Of a DNA stretch of 59,691 bases, positions 1 to 7,826 are shown one piece after another. Every line of letters begins with the position of its first letter. Within the stretch, counting starts at the first letter, position 1. A program made the translations under genes and the position numbers. Below the pieces are notes generated by a model, which was not told the origin of the DNA, did not search any database, and saw only the letters and a list, made by a program, of their open reading frames with translations. The stretch is from NCBI GenBank assembly GCA_030605475.1, contig JAUWIG010000005.1:1-59691 (forward strand), read 5' to 3'. The stretch is from Planctomycetota bacterium. Lineage in GTDB: Bacteria > Planctomycetota > Phycisphaerae > Sedimentisphaerales > Anaerobacaceae.

Positions 1-909
1 GTAACATCTATCGCGGATAATCCTGTCGGCAGACTGCTTGAGGACCTAATCTACCAGGGCGGTGTCAATACCGAATACGTAAAATGGGTCCCCTACGACG
101 GTATTGGCAGAAAAGTAAGAGTTGGTCTGAACTTTACCGACAGGGGATTTGGCGTACGGGCCGCCGTTGGCTGCTCGGACCGGGCGAACAGTGCCGCTTC
201 GCAACTGAAAAAAGGTGACATTGGCTGGGAAAGAATATTCGGCAAAGACGGCGTCCGCTGGTTTCACACCGGCGGCATCTTTGCAGCACTTTCTCCGACG
301 ACGCCGGAAGTAATAATTGAGGCCGTGACAGCTGCGAAGGAATATGGAACCGTTGTCTCTTATGATTTGAACTATCGAGCTTCACTCTGGGAAGATATTG
401 GAGGCCCGGAAAAAGCAAAGGAAGTCAACCGCTCTATCGCCCCTCACGTGGATGTGATGCTCGGCAATGAGGAGGACTTTACCGCCGCCTTGGGCTTTGA
501 AGTCAAGGGACTTGATGCCAGTTATTCCAAGCTCGACCCAACAAACTTCAAGAAGATGATTACCGAAGTGGTAAAAACCTTCCCCAATTTCAAAGTGGTC
601 GCGACAACTCTGCGCAATGCCAAAACTGCATCTGTAAACGACTGGGGTGCTATCATTTATGCTAAAGGCGAGTTTTATGACGCGATATTAAGAGAAAATC
701 TTGAGATTTATGACCGGGTCGGTGGCGGCGACAGTTTTGCTTCCGGCCTTATATACGGCCTTATGGAAGGAAAGACACCGTCCGAGGCGGTAAATTATGG
801 TGCTGCGCACGGCGCTCTGGCAATGACCACTCCTGGCGATACCACAACTGCCGGCCTGAAAGAAGTTGAGAAGGTTATGAAGGGTGGCGGCGCGAGGGTG
901 GATAGATAA
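1..909 (+). CDS. kdgK: PfkB-family sugar kinase, probably 2-dehydro-3-deoxygluconokinase; 5' end outside the window
   Basis: The reading frame is open from base 1, so the N-terminus is missing. The visible 302 residues carry the ribokinase fold signature near the C-terminus: DRVGGGDSFASGL gives the D-x-x-G-x-G-D anion-hole and catalytic-base motif of PfkB kinases. The middle part (SYDLNYRASLW) resembles KDG kinases, which phosphorylate 2-keto-3-deoxygluconate in hexuronate breakdown. That substrate is inferred from overall resemblance; another keto-sugar acid is possible. The cupin gene that follows by 88 bp on the same strand fits a sugar-acid utilisation cluster, whose other members would lie left of the window. 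Confidence 0.82.
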   Translation, partial: VTSIADNPVGRLLEDLIYQGGVNTEYVKWVPYDGIGRKVRVGLNFTDRGFGVRAAVGCSDRANSAASQLKKGDIGWERIFGKDGVRWFHTGGIFAALSPTTPEVIIEAVTAAKEYGTVVSYDLNYRASLWEDIGGPEKAKEVNRSIAPHVDVMLGNEEDFTAALGFEVKGLDASYSKLDPTNFKKMITEVVKTFPNFKVVATTLRNAKTASVNDWGAIIYAKGEFYDAILRENLEIYDRVGGGDSFASGLIYGLMEGKTPSEAVNYGAAHGALAMTTPGDTTTAGLKEVEKVMKGGGARVDR

Positions 910-997
910 CTAAGATGGTATCTATCTGTATTTCTCCTGTCGGCTAAACTTTCGTATTTAGGTATCAGAATTCCTGACACAGAGGAGATTTATTTTA

Positions 998-1354
998 ATG
1001 CCGTCAGAAAAAGTTCTCGTCATAGATTTGAATGATAAGTGTGAATATCAGCGCCTTTTAGGCGGCAAGCCGCAGACCTGTGGGATGCGCTCGGGCAGGG
1101 TGTATTTGCAGCCCGGCGAGGATTGTGGCCAGCACAGCACTAATAATCGTGAGGAATTGCTTGTTTTCCTTTCCGGCCGGGGCCAGCTATTGGTTGACGG
1201 GGAAGGCAGCCTCGAAGTCGGCGAAGGCAGAGTATCTTATATACCGCCGCACACGATCCACAACATTAAAAATACCGGCAGTGAGCCACTTATTTACATT
1301 TATTGCGTCGCCGGTGTAAGTGGTCAATTGGGCGAAAAAAATCAGGAAAATTAA
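998..1354 (+). CDS. Small single-domain cupin protein
   Basis: This 118-residue protein is one cupin barrel. The first cupin motif appears as the glycine-rich stretch around GEDCGQHSTNNREELLVFLSG and the second as YIPPHTIHNIKN, with histidines and a glutamate placed to bind one metal ion. A GAGGAG ribosome site lies 10 bases before the ATG. It follows a sugar kinase on the same strand, so it may be a sugar isomerase-like or sensing protein, but nothing in the sequence fixes the ligand. It is likely cytoplasmic, as no signal peptide is seen. Confidence 0.8.
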   Translation: MPSEKVLVIDLNDKCEYQRLLGGKPQTCGMRSGRVYLQPGEDCGQHSTNNREELLVFLSGRGQLLVDGEGSLEVGEGRVSYIPPHTIHNIKNTGSEPLIYIYCVAGVSGQLGEKNQEN

Positions 1355-1478
1355 GTCAACAGGTGTTGTTGAGGAAAGTAAGCCAAAGACCAATATCGGC
1401 CTTGGTGAGGTAAAAACAAGGAAATGAGCGGCTAAAAAGAAAATTTGAGAAAAAATTTGAAAAAATTTAAAAAAATGC

Positions 1479-1506
1479 TTGCAAAAGCCGTTGTTGGGTT
1501 TATAAT
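1479..1506 (+). promoter_or_regulatory. Strong sigma-70-type promoter with A-tract upstream element
   Basis: TTGCAA (1479-1484), a 16-base spacer and a perfect TATAAT (1501-1506). Phased A-tracts at 1438-1475 resemble an UP element. Transcription would start near 1513. Confidence 0.7.
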
Positions 1507-1513
1507 TGTAAAT

Positions 1514-1656
1514 AGAGTAAGACCTCGTTGGTCTTTTCTTCTTACAATGTCTTGGTTTCGGTGAGACGGTGAGATTTTTATAAGTTTGCTCTATATTCTT
1601 TAATGAGAAGCCGTTTCACAAAGACTGGAGTCGTCAGCGACTCCGGTCTTTTTTTA
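1514..1656 (+). ncRNA. Candidate small RNA of about 143 nt between its own promoter and terminator
   Basis: The interval between the promoter at 1479-1506 and the terminator at 1621-1656 has no open frame of note. It contains a perfect hairpin, AAGACC-TCGTT-GGTCTT (about 1520-1536), followed by a T-rich run, then an unstructured middle part, and ends in the intrinsic terminator. Promoter strength and the terminator suggest an independent short transcript. It could instead be an attenuated leader for the sigma factor gene downstream, since some read-through would reach 1792. I recognise no known RNA family. Confidence 0.5.
1621..1656 (+). terminator. Intrinsic terminator
   Basis: A 13-bp stem (AAGACTGGAGTCG paired with CGACTCCGGTCTT, one G-T pair) with a 4-base loop TCAG is followed at once by a T run. 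It closes the candidate small RNA. Confidence 0.85.
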
Positions 1657-1791
1657 TGTGTTCTGCACACGTCTAGTTGGTCCGCAGTTAATTGAATTGG
1701 TCGGTAACCGACCCTTTTTCTGGAGGCAGGTTCTATTGACTAACAGCTATTGCGGATTCTGTGAGCCTCCAGGCTTAACATTGCAAGGCGA

Positions 1792-2475
1792 TTGGATTTA
1801 AAGTATACTCAGGTCTTTGGTAGAGTAAGGAAGAATAGCGAAAAAAAAGCAAAATTAAGGGAACAGAAGGCTGGTTTTGCGCATCTTACAGGTGGGCAGG
1901 GAGCCTTTGACGGGAGGGATGAGTATTTGGAGAAAAGGCGAGATTCGCTTGCAGCGCGGCTAAGGGCTGGAAACCGTGCAGCCGCAGATGAGCTTGTTGA
2001 TATATACTATGAGCAGATATATTTGTTTATGAGGAGGCTCGGCCATAGCTGCCAGGTCAGTGAGGACCTGACGCAGGAAAGCTTTCTGGCGGCTTGGCAA
2101 CATGTAGGCCAGTTGAGAAGTGGCAAAGCGTTAAATGGCTGGTTGTATCGTATTGCAGGCAATGTTTCAAAGCTGTATTGGCGCAGGCACAGGGGCGGGG
2201 AAGCGGCCGGTATTGAAATGGCCGATGTGCCAGACAGTAGTGAAGGTGAAGATAGAATTGGACATTATGAGCAGCTCCACCAGTTGAAAAACGCTGTTGC
2301 GCAGCTGCCGATAAAATTGGGACAGGCAGTTGTCTTACATTATATGCAGCACTTAACTATTGCCGAAGCTGCCGAAGCGGCAGGCATAAGAGAAGGCACT
2401 TTCAAAAGCAGGCTGAACAGAGCGTTAAAAGCTTTAAGAAAGCAGGTTATCTCTGAAGATGGAGAGTTGCGATGA
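1792..2475 (+). CDS. ECF-like RNA polymerase sigma factor (sigma-70 region 2 and region 4)
   Basis: Region 2 is visible in the middle (DLTQESFLAAWQ, then LNGWLYRIAGN) and region 4 at the end (LPIKLGQAVVLHYMQHLTIAEAA followed by GTFKSRLNRALKAL), the standard two-domain layout of ECF sigma factors. The listed start is a TTG at 1792, giving 227 residues with an unusual basic N-terminal extension. A second TTG at 1927, preceded by GGGAGGG, would give 182 residues, closer to normal ECF length, and may be the real start. The stop overlaps the next start as ATGA, so the following membrane protein is translationally coupled and probably its anti-sigma factor. A prepilin-like gene lies further downstream. 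Confidence 0.85.
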   Translation: MDLKYTQVFGRVRKNSEKKAKLREQKAGFAHLTGGQGAFDGRDEYLEKRRDSLAARLRAGNRAAADELVDIYYEQIYLFMRRLGHSCQVSEDLTQESFLAAWQHVGQLRSGKALNGWLYRIAGNVSKLYWRRHRGGEAAGIEMADVPDSSEGEDRIGHYEQLHQLKNAVAQLPIKLGQAVVLHYMQHLTIAEAAEAAGIREGTFKSRLNRALKALRKQVISEDGELR

Positions 2476-3014
2476 GAGAAGAAAAATTGGGAAAATTACT
2501 GAATGAATTGGCAGAGAGAACAGCAGAGCCGGTTAGCCCCGGTCTTGCTGAAAACATAAAGCACCAGATTCCGCAGAGGCTTATGCCGCATAGAAGTGGA
2601 ATGGATACTATCAATATTATGATAGATTTAAGGATAAGTAAATTAGCTGCAGCAGCAGTAATAATTGTCACGATGATTTTATTGGCGAGCTTTCTTGGTG
2701 GTCGGGATTTGGCAGGCAATGGTATATACCAGGATGGCAAGTTATTAGTAAAATATTGCCTGGGGTGGGCTGGTGCCGGTGGAAGTGATGTGTTGGCGGG
2801 GAGGTCTAAATATGAGCATTTGGTTCACCAGGGAAAGGACGTTACATATTACGGCGATGGCATTGACCCAGATGATAGTAATGCGGTGCTGATGCAATGG
2901 AAACTTCCGGATGGTAAGTACCGGGTGATTTTTGCTGATTTGCGTGCAAAGACCGTCAGTGCCGAAGAGTTGATAGAACTGCAGGCGCGAATGTTGCAGA
3001 AGAAAACAAAATGA
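2472..3014 (+). CDS. Single-pass membrane protein, probable anti-sigma factor
   Basis: The 180-residue protein overlaps the sigma factor gene by four bases (ATGA). It has a short cytoplasmic N-terminal part, one membrane helix at about residues 54-76 (rich in A, V, I, L) and an outer domain of about 100 residues. This topology and coupling are typical of anti-sigma factors that hold an ECF sigma factor at the membrane, but no zinc-binding HxxxCxxC motif is present, so the assignment rests on position and topology. I do not recognise the outer domain. Confidence 0.65.
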   Translation: MREEKLGKLLNELAERTAEPVSPGLAENIKHQIPQRLMPHRSGMDTINIMIDLRISKLAAAAVIIVTMILLASFLGGRDLAGNGIYQDGKLLVKYCLGWAGAGGSDVLAGRSKYEHLVHQGKDVTYYGDGIDPDDSNAVLMQWKLPDGKYRVIFADLRAKTVSAEELIELQARMLQKKTK

Positions 3015-3051
3015 GCAGTGTCGTTGCAGGCTTAAAATATCGATTTGTCGC

Positions 3052-3080
3052 TTGACGTGCGGAAGGTTGTGTGGTAGGAT
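3052..3080 (+). promoter_or_regulatory. Promoter for the first prepilin-like gene
   Basis: TTGACG (3052-3057), 17-base spacer, TAGGAT (3075-3080). It lies between the sigma/anti-sigma pair and the prepilin-like gene, so that gene can be transcribed on its own. Confidence 0.6.
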
Positions 3081-3143
3081 AAGCAACAGGTAAAAGTGGT
3101 TTTTGAAAGATTTATTTTGGAAGCAGAAGGAAGGAGTATCATT

Positions 3144-3998
3144 ATGAACAAACGAAGAGGGTTTACATTAATAGAGCTTTTGGTGGTAGTTGCCATTATT
3201 GCGTTATTGATGGCCATATTGATGCCGACATTGACACGGGTAAGGAGACAGGCAAAGTCGGCTGCTGACCAGGTGAGCCTGCGTCAATGGGGTCTTTGCT
3301 TTTCGATGTATGCGGACGATAACGACGGTAGTTTCCCGGAAGGTAATCCTAGCGGAAAGGACCCGTCGAAGATGTGGATATATATATTGCACCCGTACTA
3401 TAGGGATGGAAAGCTGCGCATGTGCCCGATGGCCACGAGACCCTGGGGGGGCGGCAGTGGGCCCAAGGAAGGTGACCAACTCAGTGCGTTTGTAGCCTGG
3501 GGGCCACTCTGGGGAGACGACGCATATCCTACAACAGATGCTGATGACCCTTGGGACAAGGATTTTCCGCCCCAAAAGTATGGTATTACCTACTCTGAGG
3601 AAGATAATTACAGCAGCTATATACAGAATGACTGGGTTCGTAATGACCCACGGCCGGGGTCGAAATGGAATAACGCCTGGAGGACTTCCAGTGTTAAAGG
3701 TGCAGGTAGGGTACCGCTGATGACGGATGGCAAACAGCATTATGTGTGCCTACCCAGTTCTGGTCAGGAAGCTCCGCAGTATGAGGGCGAGCCGGGGACT
3801 TATAAGAATGGTCCATTCAAGCTTATATGCATTAACCGACACGACGGGTTTATAAACGGCGTATTCTTGGATTGGTCTGCCAGGAGTATAGGCCTTAGGG
3901 AGTTGTGGAAGTTGAAGTGGAGTCGCCATTTCGACACAACTCTCCCCCCGGCAGGAGGATGGCCGAATTGGTTAAAAAGACACAGAAGCTATGACTGA
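3144..3998 (+). CDS. Prepilin-like secreted protein with H-X9-D C-terminal motif
   Basis: The ATG at 3144 was chosen because GGAAGGAG lies just upstream and because the protein then begins MNKRRGFTLIELLVVVAIIA, the classical type IV prepilin signal cut between G and F, followed by one membrane helix. A longer frame from 3096 has no ribosome site. The 284-residue product ends with a histidine followed nine residues later by Asp (HDGFINGVFLD), the H-X9-D(G) motif of a prepilin-processing-associated family that is greatly expanded in Planctomycetota. It is probably inserted in the inner membrane and processed by PilD; its real role (pseudopilus or surface protein) is unknown. A strong terminator follows. 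Confidence 0.85.
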   Translation: MNKRRGFTLIELLVVVAIIALLMAILMPTLTRVRRQAKSAADQVSLRQWGLCFSMYADDNDGSFPEGNPSGKDPSKMWIYILHPYYRDGKLRMCPMATRPWGGGSGPKEGDQLSAFVAWGPLWGDDAYPTTDADDPWDKDFPPQKYGITYSEEDNYSSYIQNDWVRNDPRPGSKWNNAWRTSSVKGAGRVPLMTDGKQHYVCLPSSGQEAPQYEGEPGTYKNGPFKLICINRHDGFINGVFLDWSARSIGLRELWKLKWSRHFDTTLPPAGGWPNWLKRHRSYD

Positions 3999-4019
3999 AA
4001 TTAACCATTGCATGAAAAA

Positions 4020-4047
4020 GGCCGGTCTTTGGGACCGGCCTTTTTTT
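4020..4047 (+). terminator. Intrinsic terminator after the prepilin-like gene
   Basis: Perfect 8-bp stem GGCCGGTC / GACCGGCC with loop TTTGG and seven T residues after it. Confidence 0.92.
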
Positions 4048-4173
4048 CATTGGTTTACGGTTGAGAGCAAATCGACACTTGTTACATAGATAATCAGGGG
4101 TTTCCTCAAACGGATTGGTTAACAAGAAACTGCTGCATTGATACTCAACCGGCTCAGCGACGAAAAAGGCTTT

Positions 4174-4371
4174 TTAATTGTGCGGCTTTGCGTTTATTAA
4201 GGCGGCCAAAAGGATATGTTTTAGTCTGTCAACGCTGGTGTTGTTAAGGTAATCTTCGCTAAAATCCAACTTAAATCGGCCCTTGAAACCTCTGATTTGT
4301 CTCTTGAGTTCGTTCCTGCTCAGGGAAGCGATTGAATTTGCTGTTTGTTCAAAATATTTTCTCGAAGTCAT
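4174..4371 (-). CDS. Small basic protein of unknown function
   Basis: A 65-residue frame on the minus strand with AGGAAG placed 8 bases before the ATG. The product is mostly predicted helix, basic, and without a signal peptide or cysteine pair. It has several Arg/Lys-rich turns (RNELKRQIRGFKGRFKLDF) and a hydrophobic C-terminal helix, so it may bind nucleic acid or a protein partner. I recognise no family. It stands alone, divergent from queA, which starts 218 bp away. Confidence 0.5.
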   Translation of the reverse strand: MTSRKYFEQTANSIASLSRNELKRQIRGFKGRFKLDFSEDYLNNTSVDRLKHILLAALINAKPHN

Positions 4372-4467
4372 TGCCCTGCTTCCTTGAAAAACTATTGTTT
4401 TAAATTGGATTTGCTCTGTTAATATCGTCCCCTGTGCCAGGTCGCTTTTGTGAGAAGTTCTGTATCC

Positions 4468-4503
4468 GGGGCCCCCAGATGCAAAAAAGGGCGTTTGGGG
4501 CCC
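4468..4503. other. Strong GC-rich hairpin upstream of queA
   Basis: GGGCCCCCAGATGC can pair with GCGTTTGGGGCCC around an A-rich 8-base loop, about 13 pairs with one bulge and two G-T pairs. No T run follows on the plus strand, so it is not a standard terminator. It lies 87 bases before queA and could be part of its leader. Confidence 0.5.
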
Positions 4504-4589
4504 TCTATCGCAGTCCCAATGCCCATATCAGCGCATTATTGAGCTGAAATTTTTTTGTCATTTCGCTGACAGTCTGATAACTTTTGGCT

Positions 4590-5636
4590 ATGAAGACAGA
4601 GAAGCTGAATTATTACTTACCACCTGAGTTGATTGCCCAGCGGCCTCGTTGTATTCGAAGCGACTCGAAAATGCTGGTTTTTAATCGCTCCAGCGGCGAG
4701 CTTGTGGACAGTCGATTTAGTAGTATCGGCGATTTTCTATTGCCGGGTGATTGCCTTGTGCTTAATGACACAAAAGTTTTGCCTGCCCGCTTTTTTGGGC
4801 GGCGAATCAGCGGAGGCAAGCTCGAAGGTTTGTTCTTGGCCGAGAGCGAAATGGGCATCTGGGAGGTAATGCTAAAGGGCACCCGCAAACTAAAGGTCGG
4901 TGAGACTATCTATCTAAAAGACAAGGAAGAGGATTTTTGCCGGGCGGTATTGCTCGACAAGCTCGGCGAGGGTAGATGCCGGCTTAAGATAGAGGCGGAC
5001 GCAGATGTCGAAACCGTTCTCAACGACATAGGCTTTCCACCGCTGCCGCCGTATATCAAACGAGGCAGAGACCTTGGCCAAGCGACAATAGATAAACTGC
5101 GGTATCAAACGGTTTATGCTCGCAAAGCAGGGGCGGTTGCGGCACCAACGGCCGGACTGCATCTTACAGACAAGCTAATTGAACAACTGAAAAACGCAGG
5201 AATTTGCTTTGCATACATAACACTGCACGTAGGGATAGGAACTTTTAAGCCGATAACCGCTGAAAATCTCGAGGAGCACGAAATCCATCAGGAACGGTTC
5301 AGTATTGATAAAGAAAATGCCCGGATAATAAACGCAGCGAAAGAAAAAGGCCGGCGAATAATCGCTGTAGGCACGACATCGGTGCGGACGCTGGAGACAA
5401 TCGCTGACGGTTCACAAATCAAAGCTGTTAGTGGAACAACGAAGCTGTTTATAAAGCCCGGCTATAAATTCAAGTTCGTTGATGCTATGGTAACGAATTT
5501 TCACCTGCCCAAATCAACTTTGCTTGCTCTGGTCGCAGCCTTTGCTGGTCTGGAAAGCATCCTCGCCGCATATCGACACGCTATTGAGCAGCGATACCGC
5601 TTTTATTCCTACGGCGATGCAATGCTGATAGTCTGA
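4590..5636 (+). CDS. queA: S-adenosylmethionine:tRNA ribosyltransferase-isomerase
   Basis: QueA transfers and isomerises the ribosyl part of SAM onto 7-aminomethyl-7-deazaguanine in tRNA, giving epoxyqueuosine. Family motifs run through the whole 348-residue chain: YYLPPELIAQRP at the start, VLNDTKVLPAR near residue 55, AAPTAGLHLT near residue 190, LHVGIGTFKPI, and the ending FHLPKSTLLALVAAFAG with YRFYSYGDAMLI. Length is normal. The ATG at 4590 fits the family start; an in-frame TTG two codons earlier is less likely. There is no clear ribosome site. No other queuosine genes are in the window. Confidence 0.95.
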   Translation: MKTEKLNYYLPPELIAQRPRCIRSDSKMLVFNRSSGELVDSRFSSIGDFLLPGDCLVLNDTKVLPARFFGRRISGGKLEGLFLAESEMGIWEVMLKGTRKLKVGETIYLKDKEEDFCRAVLLDKLGEGRCRLKIEADADVETVLNDIGFPPLPPYIKRGRDLGQATIDKLRYQTVYARKAGAVAAPTAGLHLTDKLIEQLKNAGICFAYITLHVGIGTFKPITAENLEEHEIHQERFSIDKENARIINAAKEKGRRIIAVGTTSVRTLETIADGSQIKAVSGTTKLFIKPGYKFKFVDAMVTNFHLPKSTLLALVAAFAGLESILAAYRHAIEQRYRFYSYGDAMLIV

Positions 5637-5827
5637 TAAAGAGCACAAGGGCACTTATGGCTTATGCGCTTGTGTGTCCTTTGTGGCTGGTCGTTTTTCA
5701 TAAAAACTCCTTGGGTTGTTTTTCTGGAATGGTTGTTGAGGGTACTATTAAATTTTTTGGCGCGGTTCAACGATGTTCTGGTTATTCCGCTTTATCTTAT
5801 GAGTAAAGATCGATAGCGCCGATTTGG

Positions 5828-7255
5828 TCAGGCCAGGTAGAGCTTGTCATTCGGCTTGATTTCTGGTATCTGATTTAGTTTTGCTTTGATGTCATCTTTT
5901 TCTAAAGCGAAGCTGGGAGCAATTTCGAGAGTCGCATCGACCGAATCGCCCGGTTTTCTGGGGACAGTAACCCCGGCTGATTCAAGCCAGCCGGCAGCCC
6001 GGGCAATCATCATTTCTTTTGCAGTTTCGGCACTGTCAGGGCCGGTGGGATTTTTGACAGGGGAAAATTCTTCGCTGCGCAGTGTCTGCAAAATTATCGA
6101 CTTTGAGGCTAATGGCAGGGCATCGAAAACAAAGCTTTCCAGCTTTATACCATTTGGCTCAGCAGGTTCGACAGGCCTGCCTTTTTCATCGATGTGCGGA
6201 ATTTTCTTGATGGCTCTGTGAAGGGGCAGGGAAAAGCCCCTGGCATTTAGTTTTTCAACGAAGGTGCAGTCGATGATGTGGATAGCGATACTGCCGAGGC
6301 CGAAGACCAACGAGCCGTCGGGGTTTCTCTTCTCAGTCAGTTCTTCTGGCAAATCGCTATATTCGATGACGGTTACTTTTCCATCAACTAAGCAGAAGAC
6401 ACCGACCTTTTCCTTAGGTTCGGTTTTTACCACGGCCTTCGAGGACATCTCGGCCTCGTCGAGAGCGTGCAGCCCGATGAAGAGCGGGTCGAAGATATTT
6501 ATCAGGGGATTATCGACCTGGAAATAGCTCGCAAATTCTACGCCGCGTTTTTTCATATCTTCGAGAGCCCCGCTTTGGTAAAGTGCTTTTAAGCTTCCGC
6601 CGTGACCATCTGGCGAGCAGCTTATTTTGTCTTTGTCGGCCAGTAGGATTTTGCCGTCGAAACTAAAGTTGGGCAATGTGCCCTGCTGAAATATAAAAAT
6701 ATCGCTCTCTCTCAGACCGTAGTAATTATTCGAACTGAAAATTTCCTTGGTCTGGGCGTAGTTCAGAGGACTGGTCATAATATACCAGGGGCAGATGGTT
6801 TGGTATTTTTCTGAGACCGCTGCGATTGTTTCGGCAAAGATTCGAAACAGCGTTTTATTTTTGACAGGGCTGATGGGGAAATTTCCCTTTGGGCTGTCGA
6901 ATCCGAATCTGGTTCCCTGTCCGCCGGCAACGATGAAAGCGGCAACCTTGCCGGCCGATATCAGTTCTCTGCCCAATTCTCCGGCTTGGGCATATTTATG
7001 CTTTTGCTCTGCGTCGGCTGGATTAGGGCTGTAGGACCGAGCAGGGGCAAAATCAGCACCTATGGCAGAAAAAGCGGGTTTTTTAATGTGGTTGGCCACC
7101 AAATCGTCCATTTTCGAAAAATCCAGCTCTTCGATTTGGGCAAGCAAATTCTGCCTTTGGGCCGTGTTTAATTGCTCCCAGAACGCCAAAAGATGGCTCT
7201 GATTGTGCTTTTTTAGCAGCTTTTTGATGTTTTCAAGAGCTTTTTTGGTAATCAT
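5828..7255 (-). CDS. UDP-sugar pyrophosphorylase (UDPGP/UAP1 family), likely UDP-N-acetylglucosamine or UDP-glucose type
   Basis: The 475-residue protein has the eukaryote-type nucleotidyltransferase signature GGQGTRFG at residues 111-118, followed by SPKG. Further family motifs are YIMTSPLNYAQT, the phosphate-binding segment SPDGHGG and QVDNPLI. Such enzymes join UTP and a sugar 1-phosphate to give a UDP-sugar for envelope polysaccharide. The layout is closer to UAP1 (N-acetylglucosamine 1-phosphate) than to bacterial GalU or GlmU, but the substrate cannot be fixed by eye. It is a single minus-strand gene, convergent with queA. Cytoplasmic. Confidence 0.85.
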   Translation of the reverse strand: MITKKALENIKKLLKKHNQSHLLAFWEQLNTAQRQNLLAQIEELDFSKMDDLVANHIKKPAFSAIGADFAPARSYSPNPADAEQKHKYAQAGELGRELISAGKVAAFIVAGGQGTRFGFDSPKGNFPISPVKNKTLFRIFAETIAAVSEKYQTICPWYIMTSPLNYAQTKEIFSSNNYYGLRESDIFIFQQGTLPNFSFDGKILLADKDKISCSPDGHGGSLKALYQSGALEDMKKRGVEFASYFQVDNPLINIFDPLFIGLHALDEAEMSSKAVVKTEPKEKVGVFCLVDGKVTVIEYSDLPEELTEKRNPDGSLVFGLGSIAIHIIDCTFVEKLNARGFSLPLHRAIKKIPHIDEKGRPVEPAEPNGIKLESFVFDALPLASKSIILQTLRSEEFSPVKNPTGPDSAETAKEMMIARAAGWLESAGVTVPRKPGDSVDATLEIAPSFALEKDDIKAKLNQIPEIKPNDKLYLA

Positions 7256-7340
7256 ATCTCCGATTCCTGATTGATTGACAGAAATATTAAAGGAATTGTA
7301 AAAATTTTCAAGAGTTTAGGAAAATTTGACGAAATTTCAC

Positions 7341-7370
7341 TTGACAAATAAAGCTATCTTGTGCTATTAT
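7341..7370 (+). promoter_or_regulatory. Near-consensus promoter far upstream of the second prepilin-like gene
   Basis: Perfect TTGACA (7341-7346), 18-base spacer, TATTAT (7365-7370). The next plausible gene is 450 bases downstream, which implies a long leader or a separate RNA. Confidence 0.7.
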
Positions 7371-7376
7371 TTAGGG

Positions 7377-7826
7377 TGTGAGATAGGTAGGTTTGAGAAC
7401 CTTATTTATAATTTAACCTGTTATCATACTTAACTCATTATCATATCCTAAAACCTGCCTTCCCGAAAAAAGACTTTTTTCAGTTTCTCTTGTGCCATTG
7501 AGCTAACGGTACCATTGAACATCGGGAAATTAGCTACACGAATTTTGTTGATGAAATTCAGTTTTACGGATTTGAACCAGCCGTTCTTAGGCGAAAATAG
7601 TAAATGAAGGAGATTCGCAGAAAAGGAGTGTTTTTGTGTTCCTATGCGGCAGAGGTTCCCATTTTGTGACGTATTACAGGGACACCAAACGCAATAAAGT
7701 ACGTTTGGGAGCCCGCAAAATGGGGTCGCGGTAGTTAGTTGCATTTATCTGTTAAAACATAACCAAAGTAGGCCCTGAGAGCGGCTGGACTCGCGAATCT
7801 CAAAAAGTTATGAAAGGAGAAAAACA
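7377..7826 (+). promoter_or_regulatory. Long structured 5' leader of the prepilin-like gene
   Basis: From the predicted start to the gene is about 450 nt with no convincing long frame. It contains a nested inverted repeat at 7658-7724: the outer arm CCCATTTTGTG pairs with CCGCAAAATGGG, and the inner arm CCAAACG pairs with CGTTTGG. No known riboswitch core was recognised. A 98-codon minus-strand frame in the same place lacks any support. Confidence 0.4.
7636..7734 (+). CDS. Possible 32-residue leader peptide
   Basis: A GTG codon seven bases after AAGGAG (7623-7628) opens a 32-residue basic frame that ends with TAG at 7734. It begins MFLCGRGSHF and ends RKMGSR. The inverted repeat of the leader lies inside it, so translation and folding would compete, as in an attenuator. 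It could equally be chance; there is no homology evidence. Confidence 0.3.
   Translation: MFLCGRGSHFVTYYRDTKRNKVRLGARKMGSR

Noticed and set aside
7448-7744. 98-codon minus-strand frame in the prepilin leader
   Set aside because: No ribosome site, no domain, and antisense to a region with a strong plus-strand promoter.
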